DNA of 64,000 bases from Lucinisca nassula (GCA_963580285.1 OY757016.1:45399124-45463123), one strand, 5' to 3'; counted from the stretch's first letter, positions 42,170-52,671 are shown. The notes: generated from the sequence alone by a model not told the origin. Numbers and translations: made by a program.

Positions 42170-42660
42170 CTTTTTTACTTTCTATTGTTATAATTGGTAT
42201 TGCTAATATCTTTTTATTTTTGGATAGCCGTTTGGCAAACATTACGAAACACGCCTATACAAATACATTCTAAACTTTACTGCCGAAAAAACGAACATTT
42301 TAAGATGAAAAATTGTGATATTTTTCTTATTTCTGCTCAAAATACAGATAGTCGGTACATATTTGAACTGCCTCATCGAGGCGAATCTAACGACTACCCA
42401 CAATCTATATTTTAGAGTTGAAATAAGAAAAAGAAGGTTTACCCTTGTAAAACCTTGTAAAACCTCAGTTTTACTACATAAAAGTTGGGTTCGTGGGGGT
42501 CGGAATAATATAGGCGTGTTTTCGAAAGTATCTGTCATTTTGGCTTTTTCATTTGGGTGTACTTATTTAATGTATATGTTTCTTTCCCTTTGGTGTCTTG
42601 GATAGAAGGTGTGGGGTAATTATATCAATTCCATGTCAATGCCTTACTTCTATTTTTCAA
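42170..42660 (+). mobile_element. Penelope-like 3' UTR fragment, split by a MITE
   Basis: TTTTTATTTTTGGATAGCCG left of the MITE at 42240, and GTCATTTTGGCTTT, TTTCTTTCCCTTTGGTGTC to its right, are consecutive parts of the family 3' UTR seen at 26820-26930 and 60775-60900. Confidence 0.65.
42240..42524 (+). mobile_element. full-length hairpin MITE
   Basis: CATTACGAAACACGCCTATA start, TATAGGCGTGTTTTCG end. Stem arms with CTCAAAATACAGATAGTCGG and ACAATCTATATTTTAGAG. Centre partly degraded. Confidence 0.85.
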
Positions 42661-42752
42661 CTTTATAAGCTCAAACATTAACATTTCCATTAATGGTAAA
42701 TTGTGAAAGCTATCACGGGATTTCACCCATATAGTTACTAGCCTTGGACCGT

Positions 42753-43032
42753 CATTACATAAACACGCCTATACAAATACATTGCCAATTGTTTGAACAA
42801 AAATTAGAAGTTTTAAGATGAAAAATTGTGATATTTTTTCTTATTTCTGCTCAAAACATAGATTGCGGGGACTCGAAAGAACCGCCTCGACGAGGCGGTT
42901 CTATCGAGTACCCACAATCTATGTTTTTTATCAGAAATAAGAAAAATAATGTATACCCCCTTTAACCCCAGTTTTACTATATAAAAGTTGGGTATGAGGG
43001 GGTCAAAAATATATAGGCGTGTTCTCGTGATG
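42753..43032 (+). mobile_element. full-length hairpin MITE
   Basis: CATTACATAAACACGCCTAT start, GGCGTGTTCTCGTGATG end. The stem centre GAACCGCCTCGAC and GAGGCGGTTCTATCGAG is intact and CTCAAAACATAGATTG pairs with CAATCTATGTTTT. Confidence 0.88.
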
Positions 43033-43239
43033 GATTCTGGTACACACGTTACATCAGGCGACTGCACGTGTATAGCAAGTTTCAACCATACAGATTGGAT
43101 TCCTCCACATTTATAGCAAATTGTAAAAACCTATGCATGGATTTAACTCCAAGTGTTATGGTGCCTTTGTCCTGACTCAGGTATACACAATGCATCAACC
43201 CACTGTCCATCTGTGTACTAGGTTTCAACTTTGCAACTT

Positions 43240-44822
43240 TTCCAACTAGAAGTGGAGGCAATGATCAGGAATCGTTACAATTAACCCACAGCTCCCATCA
43301 GAGACACCAAAGGGAAAGAAACACAAACACGAAACAACAGAACCTAATGAAACATCAACAGCGGAAAGCCAAAAGACAGTTACTTTCCCACAAAATGGCC
43401 AATAGGCTATCCAAAATATAACAATATAAGCGACACAAACACCCAAAGACAAACCATAACAAAAATAAACCGCGACAGAAAAACCGCCTTGGAACGGCCA
43501 GCGGAAACAAATTCCACTTGGGGGCTTAAATCGATTTTACGTGGCCACAATTCTCGCCCTTTCTTCCGTCGCGACCAAGACAAGTAATTTGTTCAGTCCG
43601 CATGAAGGCCTCATAACTAATCAGTGCAAAATCTCCGTGAGCACAGAAATCAAACAACCACATGGATGAAACAACGGTGAGGACTTGACAGCAAGCAACC
43701 ACTGAAATGCTGGAGCAAAAGAAAACCAACAGTTAGACTCCGATGGGCCCGACCAGAGACAGAGCATCAGGTACCAACCGATATAGGCCTTTAGGTTAGA
43801 ACCGTCATAGAATCTGAGGCCTCACCCACCGGCGTGCAATTAAAGAGGGAAGCAAAGTTGTCAACCGTGATGCATGCGGTCTGTCGTGTAACATTTATGT
43901 TGTGCCCAATCTTTTTATATTGAAGAATGATTTTACGAAATTGGGTGCTGAAGTCATTGCGGTTATATATTTTTATGAATTTATATACTAAGTCACCATA
44001 AAATTCGGGTTTCGATAGACCTTGTTGCAGAAGGGATTTAAGTCCAACATTGAATTTTGAAATCAAATCAGAATAGCGTCTATAAATTTTGAAAAGGCTT
44101 TTCGTAGTTTATGGTACCGATAACCCTGATTAAGAAGTTTAGCCGTTAACAATTTATTACGAGTGCTGAAGTCAGTTACATGACTACACACTCTAGCAAA
44201 TCTAATTAATTGTGTATTTAAAACGCCATATGATGGCGCACGAGGAACATCACCATCCAAAAAAGGAAAATTTACAATCTCAAAATCAAAATCATCGCGT
44301 TTATCATAAATTTTGCAAGAAACAAACCCATCTACAATAGATAGATGTAAATCCAAAAACGGGGCCCCGGTATCAGAAGAATTTGCTTTATTCAACTGAA
44401 GTTCTGGGGGGGGGGGGGGGGGGTTAAATTTGACTGATCAAACCATCGAAATAGGTATTATCAATATTTAATAAATCATCCAAATATCCAGAAGTGGAGC
44501 TAAAAGCTTCAATGATTTCAGACTAGTTTTCAGTAGAAAGGGACATCATGAAGTCAATCTCATAACAGAATAAAAACAGATCAGCCACAAGTGGTGCGCA
44601 ATTAGTACTCATAGGAATACCCACAATTTCTCTAAATAACTTAGTACCAAATCTTATGTAAATATTGTCAAGTAGCAAGGTGAGAGCTTCACACACTTTC
44701 TGACATGACCATAAAGTATATTTTGTATGCTCTTCAGAAGTGAAAAAGGCATTTCTTACATAACTTCCCTATGAAATGTCCATTCAATTAAATCATTAAG
44801 TTCTGCTTTTATAAGAAAAAGA
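43240..44822 (-). pseudogene. Penelope-like retroelement, 5'-truncated copy
   Basis: Sense direction is minus. 3' UTR 43240-43790. ORF pieces end at 43791 and cover 44066-43791 and 44395-44063 in two frames, and the RT part continues to about 44822. The sequence parallels 61205-62080: LDLHLSIVDG, FLDGDVPRAPSYGV, HKLRKAFSKF, and upstream a degraded TNCAPLVADLFLF-type motif. It is interrupted by frameshifts, and by an 18 G run (44406-44423) where the relative at 61446 has only six C. Confidence 0.8.
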
Positions 44823-44875
44823 TGCATTGAAATTGTTCACCCATCAAAGGGTGTAAGGGTTATAGGCCGTTGTCT

Positions 44876-45118
44876 CTTATCTGAAACCCACCGTACACGA
44901 GTACTGGTAAATTGCTTAGGGGATCTGAGCTTGCCAGGCAAAGCGGGGTGAGTAGGACCGTTCATGCTTATAAACCCTATTGGTTTCATTGGGTGACAGG
45001 GCTTGAGATGTCATTTTATCTCAATGTCGGGTAAATGTCGCACAGAATTGGAAGCAACGTCTAGGAAATGACCCGTTCAGTGCTGACGGCGACGTAAAAC
45101 CTCAGATCAGACTAACAA
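44876..45118 (+). repeat. SINE-A, 5'-truncated
   Basis: ACACGAGTACTGGTAAATTG, GACAGGGCTTGAGATGTC, GTGCTGACGGCGACGTAAAA. Confidence 0.7.
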
Positions 45119-45259
45119 AAAATCATCAGCCCGCTGTCCAAGTGTGAACCAACTTTACAGATTCAAAAACAGCCATCGGAAGAGATGGCAAATCCCCCGA
45201 CCAAAAGCCAATATGGCCTTCAGAAGATTGTTTACCAATACAAAGTGAACGAGAATTAA

Positions 45260-46545
45260 ACCAGCAATATATCAAATGTATTGCAGTTAAGGCCATCACA
45301 AAAATATACTGTCAGGGGAGATAACTAAAAAACCTGGGCTCTCAGAATGATGGTTCTAGCGCATGACATGCCTGGTTAAGCTCATGTATTTCTGTACAAA
45401 GAACCATCAACATGTCTCAAGGGTATTGGAGATATGGTGATCACAAGCTAGTCATACTGTTATACTTGAAGGGTAGAGAACTCAAATACCACAGCACCAA
45501 TGGTTGTGGTTCTTGCACATGACAACCCCTTCTGTATCTTGTATACAATTGCACCAAGTTCCTTCGATATATCTCAAAGGGTGTTGGTGTTATGGCCATT
45601 ACAAGGTTATATTATCAGGGGAGATAAATAAAAAACCAGAGCACCCAGAGTTGTAATTCTTGAGCGTGACACACCTGCTTAACCTCATGTACATCTGCAT
45701 CAAGTACCAACAATATGTCTCAAAGGGTATTGGAAGTACGGTGAACACAAGGTGGTCATACTGTTATATTGGAAGGGGAGATAATTCAAATATCATAGCA
45801 CCAAGAGTTGTGGTTCTTAGGCACGTAGGGTCGTCTCAACCTTGTATACAAGTGTGCCAGGTACCATTAATATATCTCAAAGGGTATTGGAGTTATGGCC
45901 ATCACAAGGTTATATTGTCAGGGGAGATAATAAAAAAACCTGGGCACCCAGAGTTGTGGTTCTTGCACGTGACACACCTGCTTACCTCATGTACAACTGT
46001 ATCAAGTACCGTCAATTTATCTAAAAGAGTATTGGAGATGTGGCCATCCCAATGTGATTCTATATTATTGGAAAGGGAGGTAACTCAAACAATCATGGCA
46101 CCCAGAGTTGTGGTTCTGGTACATGACACACCGTCTCGGCCTTATGAACAACTGTGGCAGGTATCATCAATATATCTTAAAGGGTATTGGAGTTATGGCC
46201 ATCACAAGGTAGTCACTCTATTTTATTGGAAGGGGAGATAACTAAAAATCCATGGCAACCAGAGTTGTGGTTCTTGTGCATGACACTCTGTCTCAGCCTT
46301 GTGAACAACTGTACCATCAATATATCTCAAAGGGTATTGGAGTTATGGCCATCACAAAGTAGTCATTCTAGTTTATTAAAAGGGGATATAACTCAAAAAG
46401 TATGACATCCAGAGTTCTGTTTCTTGCGCATGAAACGCCGTCTCAGCCTTGTGAACAGTTGTGCCAAGAACCATCAATGAGTCTCAAAGAGTATAGGAGT
46501 TATGGGAATCACAAGGTTGCGTCTACGGACGGACGGACGCCAGGC
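45260..46545 (+). repeat. tandem array, ~155 bp units
   Basis: About eight units with CTCAAAGGGTATTGGAGTTA, GGCCATCACAAGGT, GAAGGGGAGATAACTCAAA, CACCCAGAGTTGTGGTTCTT and CAACTGTGCCAAGTACCATC. Ends ACGGACGGACGCCAGG and CCCGAACCTATTCGGTCGGG. The open frame 45660-46241 is an array by-product. Confidence 0.8.
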
Positions 46546-46744
46546 TGATCGCTATATCCCCCGAACCTATTCGGTCGGGGATAAAAATGTTTTTTGATGA
46601 CAAATTTGAAAACGTACCGAGGGACTTAACTCCAAGAGTTATAGCTTGATTCTGGTAATGCACAATGTCCATGCAATGAACAAAAGGAACGGGCAAACCA
46701 GGTTAGGGACTTGTAAACTAACGCCACAGGTATGACCGAGTATT

Positions 46745-46985
46745 CAGTCACATACATACAAAACTTTTTCGTCGAAGTTTTTATGATGAAAAATTGTGAT
46801 ATTTTCTTATTTCTTCTCAAAATATAGATTGTGGGTACACGTTGGAACCGCCTTACGAATACCCACAGTCTATATTTTAGAGCGGAAATAAGAAAAATAA
46901 GGTTTAACCCAGATAACCCCAGTTTTACGATATAAAAGTGGGGTTCAAGGGGGTCAAATTTTAAAGGCCTTTCTTCACATGACAT
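46745..46985 (+). mobile_element. hairpin MITE, ends worn
   Basis: GATGAAAAATTGTGATATTTT, CTCAAAATATAGATTGTGGG, short centre GGAACCGCC, CAGTCTATATTTTAGAGC, GGGGTTCAAGGGGGTCAAA. Terminal repeats degraded. Confidence 0.7.
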
Positions 46986-47324
46986 CTAAATATTTCTTGT
47001 AGTTTGGCTGTTTTCACTGGTTTCGTACTATGTTAAAATATAAAAGCCTTAGGTTGAAAAGGGACACTGACAAACCGTATTGTCCATGATCTGACGGCAC
47101 CCAATGGGACGACTGATTAGGGTCCACACTATTTGCTCAAGAATAGCAATATTTGTAAAACTAACAACACATAAAAGAAACTAGACAACCTCTTTTTCCT
47201 AAATTGGCCTTCAAAAACTATTATTTGAAAGTAAAAGGCTAAAATGCACGCATATGTTTGTCTGAGTGCGCATGCGTACAATTGAACAAGATAGATTTTA
47301 ATCACAAATGCAGCTTTCACTTAC
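46986..47324. other. intron 3' of the Sushi exon donor
   Basis: Immediately follows the donor GTAAGT (47324-47319) on the minus strand. Contains a relic of the GATCTGACGG..GGTCCACACTATTTGC motif near 47090. No gene seen. Confidence 0.4.
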
Positions 47325-47510
47325 TTGTACATAGCATTTTAGCCTGACTCTGTGCCCAGTCCCAACGGCCAGACGAACTACATCGCACGCGTAGTACTGC
47401 AGGAGATTTTTGGAAGCCATGGGCGCACTTGTAATGACAGTAGGTATTATTCTTCCGGCTACATGAATATGAAATGTACCCATTGAGTATAGTCCTCGGA
47501 CAAAGAATCT
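47325..47510 (-). CDS. Sushi/CCP-domain exon of a type I membrane protein
   Basis: A 186-base minus-strand exon bounded by acceptor TTTTGCAG (to 47511) and donor GTAAGT (from 47324). It is two bases, 61 codons and one base, the phase 1-1 layout usual for Sushi exons. The correct frame is not the longest open frame. It gives CPRTILNG, then YSC, a TYCHYKC pair, CAHGF, VRC, SSSGRW and a final LC: six cysteines, with the NG, GF and G.W landmarks of the complement control protein fold, in the six-cysteine form known from selectins. Such domains mediate extracellular protein or glycan binding. Its last base joins the transmembrane exon at 24715 in phase. The upstream exon, which must end with one base of a split codon, was not found in the window. 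Confidence 0.85.
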
Positions 47511-47547
47511 CTGCAAAACATGATGTTTATATTAGGACAGTTGTGTT

Positions 47548-47826
47548 TGTTTGATTTGAGGTTTCACGTCCTCCGTCAACACTGTATTGGTCATTTTTGA
47601 GACGTTGCTTCCAATTTTGTGGGACTTTTACCCGAAACTGAGATGAAATGACATCTCAAGCCCTGAAACCATTAGATTTTATAAGCATGCACGGTCCGAC
47701 TCGCACCGCTTCGCCTGGGCAGGTTTAGATCCTCTAAGCGGATTACCAGTACTCATGTGCGGTCGGTTTAAGCTCTGCGTGTAAGCATCATACAGCCCAT
47801 CTATTCCTTCAAGCCCCGATGGACGG
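47548..47826 (-). repeat. SINE-A, near full length
   Basis: Complement of the family: GATTTGAGGTTTCACGTCC at the low end, GACATCTCAAGCCCTG inside, TTCAAGCCCCGATGGACGGG at the high end. It lies 38 bp upstream of the Sushi exon on the host strand. Confidence 0.8.
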
Positions 47827-48671
47827 GGACCATTTTGTCTCCTATGTCAATAGGAGTCAAAGGAGCAAATTCTTTCCTTTAAGAGTAGACCCCTTTTTCA
47901 GTAAGACAGGTCTTAAAGAAAAGCGAACAGGAAGTCCCGAAAGTTGTCTCCCTTTGAAAAATGGCACTCCCCTTAAATTACATGTTTTGCGAAGCGTTCT
48001 TGCACAAGGATAACAGCTTTTCGGACCACCTTTTCGCTTTCCAATACAGTCAGCCCCTCAGGGTAGTCGATATACAATCAATTATGTTGTTACCTGGTCG
48101 AGCACGTTTCCACTGGGCCACTTCTCTCATCTGCTTATTGTGTAAATTTTAGCGTATATGTTGTATTATAAAAAGTAGAAGTAAAACTGAAAATATAGGT
48201 CAAATACGTTGCATCGTTCCTTACCATATATCAAATGCAATTATTATGTTAAGGCACCAAATAATTCGTTTTACATGAACAAAGTACATGGAAAGCGAAC
48301 CTCACGTGAAAGAACATGACTAGCTGTAATTTCAGCCATGAAGTACGTCCAAACGAGCACTTTACCGGATAAGCGCCTGATCGTCATTTTTTTTACATAA
48401 ACTATACAGACATAACCACAGTTCTACCAGGGTATCAGATATACTTAAACTCAAGTTATCACTTTACTTAGCGCCATTTCACAACAATATTTTAAACAAA
48501 CTTCTTTTATGAACAGTAATGCATTGAAAATTACCACAATCTCCTTTAATAAATATGTTATTACAGCTATTTTCTATAAATTAGGAATCCTGACAAACAC
48601 CCTAGCCGAAGAGTCCAATATGATACTGATTTTAATTATATGCATTTTAAGACCGTTCTCTTAATTAACTA
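47827..48671. other. unassigned intronic stretch
   Basis: I looked here for an upstream exon of the Sushi gene on the minus strand and found no cysteine-patterned frame with good splice sites. Confidence 0.35.
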
Positions 48672-48838
48672 GAAGCCTCCGTGGTGCAGTGGTTACGCTA
48701 CTCGCCTTGTAAACCAGGGATCGCAGGATCGATCCCGGGCTTCTCAAGACTTTCGGATGAGTCTTTAAACCGAGGTCCCGTCTCCGTATGACCTTAGCTG
48801 TTGGTGGGACGTAAAACTCAAACACTCCCTCCCTCCTC
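48672..48838 (+). repeat. SINE-D (Thr-like head)
   Basis: AAGCCTCCGTGGTGCAGTGG, GCCTTGTAAACCAGGGATCG, GATCGATCCCGGGCTTCTC, then the same tail as 41219. About 95% alike to that copy in my reading. Confidence 0.85.
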
Positions 48839-48974
48839 TTAATTAACTAATTGAATACGTTTATACTGAATAACTAACGCCTAGAGGAAAAAAACGCAGC
48901 CTTGCAGTCTGATAGAATCTTCGCTATTCGTAATATGGATTCTCTTGACGTTTTTCAAACGGTCAGGAAAGGCT

Positions 48975-49350
48975 GATTCTAAGGCACTTGCGTATGTAAC
49001 GCAACGCCTGATTGGATAACGTCAAAAATTTGCAACATATTCTGTGATAAACTGTCGTGAACCCGACGTCATCACGTAGCGTCTCTTTTCATTGGCTGGC
49101 ATTTAAATTTACGCGACTCACAGCGGTTGCCGTTTTGTGCAAAACAGTAGTTTTTAACAAATTAACCGAATTAGTGCATTAGAATTGGGGATAACTGTAT
49201 TACAAAATTGTCATTTTGAGAGGTAAATTGTCCGTTTACGGTCGCGAATTCCATTTTAACGCGTCGCCTAAAAACGAAATTTCCGACCGTAAACTGCCGA
49301 TTTACCTCCACAAATAACAATTTTGAATACAGTTATCCCTTATTTACATC
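48975..49350. repeat. repeat E, copy 1, with long hairpin
   Basis: Left part shares CACTTGCGTATGTAACGC and GATTGGATAACGTCAAAAAT with 50160. The right part (49194-49345) folds back: GGGATAACTGTATTACAAAA with TTTTGAATACAGTTATCCC, and GAGGTAAATTGTCCGTTTAC with its near complement. Confidence 0.75.
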
Positions 49351-49622
49351 TGCTTCATAGGCTGATTTGTGTCTTCGCTGACGGCACATTCTCGAAAATC
49401 CCTTTTCGATTGACGTTGCTTATATTATCTCTATTACCTCGCACAAGAATGTTTTGCGTTCGCCCCTTCGTACTTTACAATTACTGAACTTCGGAATAAC
49501 ATCCCGCACTGCCTTTCACAATTTAAGGCCTTGTTACCGTTTACAATTACAGACCTCACTTCTAAGAAATACACAGCACAGGCTTAATCTTTTGCGATTA
49601 CCTTTTTTAAACTTTTGCCAAA

Positions 49623-50004
49623 TCAGGCCTTCATGCGGACTGAACAAATTATTTGTCTAAATCGCGACAGAAGTAAGGGCGAGGACTGTGGCCACGTAAA
49701 ATCGATTTAAGCCCCCCCCCCCACCCCCAGTGGAAATCTTTCCACTGACCGTTCCAAGGCGGTTCTTCTGTGGCCGTTTATTTATGTTGTGGTTTGTTAC
49801 TTATTGTGTGTATCACTTGTGTCTTTTTATTTTGGATGGCCATATAGCCATTTTGTGGGAAAGTGACTGTCCTTATGGCCTTCCTTTGTTTAGGTTTCCA
49901 TTATGGTCTGGTCACTTAATGTTTGTGTTTCTTTCCCGTTGGTGTCTTTGTTGGGTGGAGTAGTTAATTGTATCGATTCCTGATCTTTGTTTTACTTCTA
50001 CTTT
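49623..50004 (+). mobile_element. Penelope-like 3' UTR fragment
   Basis: Starts AGGCCTTCATGCGGACTGAA and ends CTGATCTTTGTTTTACTTC plus TACTTT, the family's shared 3' end. It lies between the two repeat E copies. Confidence 0.75.
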
Positions 50005-50157
50005 ACAGATTTAACCTTGTTTCAGTTACCTTCAAAAGATTTTTCTGTCGTTGTAGTCTGGTCCACAGTTACACCTTAGAAAAGAAATTAAAATAATACG
50101 TACTTTTACCAATCTCTTATATATGATTTTTAACCAGTTCTATATCATCGTCCATTC

Positions 50158-50535
50158 AAATGCACTTGCGTATGTAAGGCGGCGTCTGATTGGATAACGT
50201 CAAAAATTAGCGACAATAATATTCTACGATATACTGTCGGAAATCCGACGTCATCGTGTAACGTCGCTTTTCATTGGTTTGTATTTCGTTTTACGCAGCT
50301 CACTGCGCTTGTCGTTTTGGACAAAAAGAACATTTTTAAACAAAACAAATGAATAAGTGCATTATTGAGGGGATAACTGTATTGAAAATTGTTATTTGGG
50401 GAGGTAAATCGTCGGTTTTACGGTCGCAAATTCCGTTTTACGGCTCTGCTGGCGCGTCGCTGTAAAACGAAATTTCCGACCGAAAAACCACCGATTTACC
50501 TCCCCAAATGACAATTTTCAATACAGTTATCCCAT
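50158..50535. repeat. repeat E, copy 2, with long hairpin
   Basis: Same as copy 1. Arms GGGATAACTGTATTGAAAAT, TTGGGGAGGTAAATCG and GGTTTTACGGTCG pair with CGACCGAAAAACC, CGATTTACCTCCCCAAAT and ATTTTCAATACAGTTATCCC across about 150 bp, so the arms are about 65-75 bp. Confidence 0.78.
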
Positions 50536-50540
50536 TAATA

Positions 50541-50789
50541 TATTTTACTTTTTGACGGTTGTTTTTTTTTTTTTTTTGGGTTATCATCTTTGTGACGCCC
50601 AACGCAGTAGGAGCGGGGAACACTATCTTGTGTAAACAAAGTCGACTGAATGATTCCAATCACACAGGAAAGCGCCTGCATGTTGGAATGTGTAATAAAG
50701 CAGTTATTTGATGACTGTTTGGACAATTGTCAAAACTGTTAGTCTCGGTGTCGTGGACGACCTGATACACTACTGACCCTCACGTTATC
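50541..50789. other. unassigned intronic stretch
   Basis: T-run then ordinary sequence. Nothing recognised. Confidence 0.3.
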
Positions 50790-50945
50790 ATGTCCGGGAA
50801 ATGAACACCCCTTTAAGCCCCAGTTTATACTAGGAACCTGGGGTTTGCAGGGGTATACATTATTTTTCTTTTTGATGCTCTAAAGAAAAGTAGCCTTTTT
50901 CGGGATATGACAGGTCACTATGTCACACGGGTGTGTTATCGTGAT
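50790..50945 (-). repeat. hairpin MITE variant B, internal deletion
   Basis: ATCATGTCCGGGAAATGAAC, CAGGGGTATACATTATTTTT, then straight to TGTCACACGGGTGTGTTATC and GTGATG. The central stem is gone. Confidence 0.55.
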
Positions 50946-51079
50946 GCTTCGGTCTTTGGCTATGGGAAATAGTCCAAAACACCGAGGGAAAATAGTAAGG
51001 ACCTTCAAATAATTGTTTACTGTTGATCTCACGCAAAGAGGACTTTTCTATGGGGCGCCCTTTTACTATTTATTCCCTA

Positions 51080-51625
51080 TTGATAGATATCCATAATTCG
51101 AAGTATGGATGTCATTAATTCGGTTTATGGATATCCATAATTCAGATCGATTTATGGATATCAATGATTCGAATTATGGATATTCATCATTCGGTACATG
51201 TATGGATATCTATAATTCAATTTATGGATATACATAATTCGTCTTGGCAAATAAATACAATAAAAATGACTGAAACCAAAAGCTTTTGCAGTGGAGTATG
51301 GATAACCAAAATTCAAAATATGGATATCCATAGTTCAGCCCGATTTATAGATATACATAATTCGATTTAAGGATATCCATAATTCGAATTATTGATATCC
51401 ATAAATAAGCGGAATAATGGATATCCATATTTTATTTATTGATATACATAATTGGAATTAGTGATATCCATAATTCGAATTATTGACATCCATAAATCGT
51501 TCTGAATTAATTATAACCATAAATCGAATTATGGATATCCATTATTCGGCTCATTTATGGATACACATAATTCGAATTATGTATATCCATAAATCAAAAT
51601 ATGGATATCCATAAATATGGATTAA
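51080..51625 (+). repeat. ATGGATATCCAT minisatellite
   Basis: About 20-25 imperfect units of 20-30 bp built on TATGGATATCCATAATTCGA, each itself palindromic. Purely non-coding. Confidence 0.85.
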
Positions 51626-51699
51626 ATAGTAAAACGGAAACCCATACATCTCATTATTAAAAATATTGAACGTTGAACCACCATGAATGATTTTTTATT

Positions 51700-52038
51700 C
51701 AGATAAAAAATCCTAGGTTTTTTTTTATTTCTGATTGAAACGCAGCTTGTGGGTACTCGTAAGAACCGCCTTTGTGAGGCTGTTCTAAAGAAAACAAACA
51801 ACCGATGGTTTTGAGATAATATATAACCATGCTAACTTAGGTTTTTACTATTTAAAAGTAGGGTTTAATATCTGAGGGTCACTGATGAGGCCTAATTGGC
51901 CGAAACTAGCTAGTCTGGCCCAGAAAACATGTACACTCCATATATTCCAGTTCTGTGGTGTATTCCTTGCTTTCAACGGATAACCCTTTTATAGAACGTA
52001 TTTAAGGGCTCAAAATTATATAGGCCTGTTTGCGTGGT
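51700..52038 (+). mobile_element. hairpin MITE carrying a hammerhead repeat
   Basis: Outer MITE: TTTATTTCTGATTGAAACGC, GGTACTCGTAAGAACCGCC, GTGAGGCTGTTCTAA, TTTTTACTATTTAAAAGTAG and terminus TATATAGGCCTGTTTGCG. At 51869-52000 a 132 bp segment is inserted, flanked by TTTAA on both sides (51864-51868, 52001-52005). It contains an intact hammerhead and then GTACACTCCATATATTCC, GTATTCCTTGC and CCCTTTTATAGAAC. Confidence 0.75.
51876..51921 (+). ncRNA. hammerhead ribozyme motif, type I (copy 2, best preserved)
   Basis: Stem I GGGTCA (51876-51881) pairs fully with TGGCCC (51916-51921), one G:U. CTGATGA 51882-51888. Stem II GGCC/GGCC with loop TAATT. GAAA 51902-51905. Short stem III CTAGCTAG. GTC cleavage site, with scission predicted after 51915. 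Every conserved core residue is present and all helices pair. Confidence 0.9.
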
Positions 52039-52089
52039 GTAATACGAAATTTATGAAACCTGACATGGCTGGTTTCATTTATTTTAATG

Positions 52090-52184
52090 AGTGAGTGAGT
52101 GTGTTTCAGTTTTACGTCCCACCAACAACTAAGGTCATACGGGGCGAGACCTCGGTTTAAAGACTCATCCGAAAGTCTGTTTAT
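52090..52184 (-). repeat. SINE-D tail fragment
   Basis: Complement of the SINE-D tail: TTTTACGTCCCACCAACAAC, TAAGGTCATACGGGG, CGAGACCTCGGTTTAAAGAC. Confidence 0.65.
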
Positions 52185-52249
52185 TTTTAATGAAACAGCC
52201 ACGAATGAGACCGCAACGAATATCTTCAAATGTCATATGCTATTAATTA

Positions 52250-52405
52250 ATAGAGGATCTTACATGAGTGCTCATGTATTATTGAATTCATTAAATGAAT
52301 TGAGGAAAAAGGAAAAATTGCGAGACTTAGCCGAGCGTTTTATCCCTTTTCCTCAAGGAGTTTAATAAATTCAATAATACACGAGCACGAATGCAAGATT
52401 CAATT
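52250..52405. repeat. palindromic element with ~55 bp arms
   Basis: AGGATCTTACATGAGTGCTC, TATTATTGAATTCATTAA and AGGAAAAAGG on the left are matched by CCTTTTCCT, TTTAATAAATTCAATAATA and GAGCACGAATGCAAGATTC on the right. The outer ends resemble the hairpin at 2782. Confidence 0.65.
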
Positions 52406-52671
52406 TATCATGTGACATTTAAAACGCATTTTATTCACGATTGTTTTACAAAAATATCAATATTCCGCCATTAGTAAGTAAGTAAGTGAGTAAATTTTTA
52501 TTAGAGTGACATACGCTATCAGAACAAACAAGTATAAATAATGAATATATAGCGCCCGACCCATTGGGTCTACAAGTCACTATTAAAGAAGCATGTAACG
52601 GCGAACTTCAAATGAACATCTATAATAACATATACACTCCTAATATGCGTTTCATTAAATATTGTCATAAT

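Noticed and set aside
45660..46241. 193-codon plus-strand ORF
   Set aside because: It lies wholly in the 155 bp tandem array and repeats with the units. Its non-conserved frames suggest chance.
47298..47516. Longest open frame over the Sushi exon as the protein
   Set aside because: That frame has no recognisable pattern and starts with TTG. The other frame gives a clear six-cysteine Sushi domain and fits the phases of the next exon.
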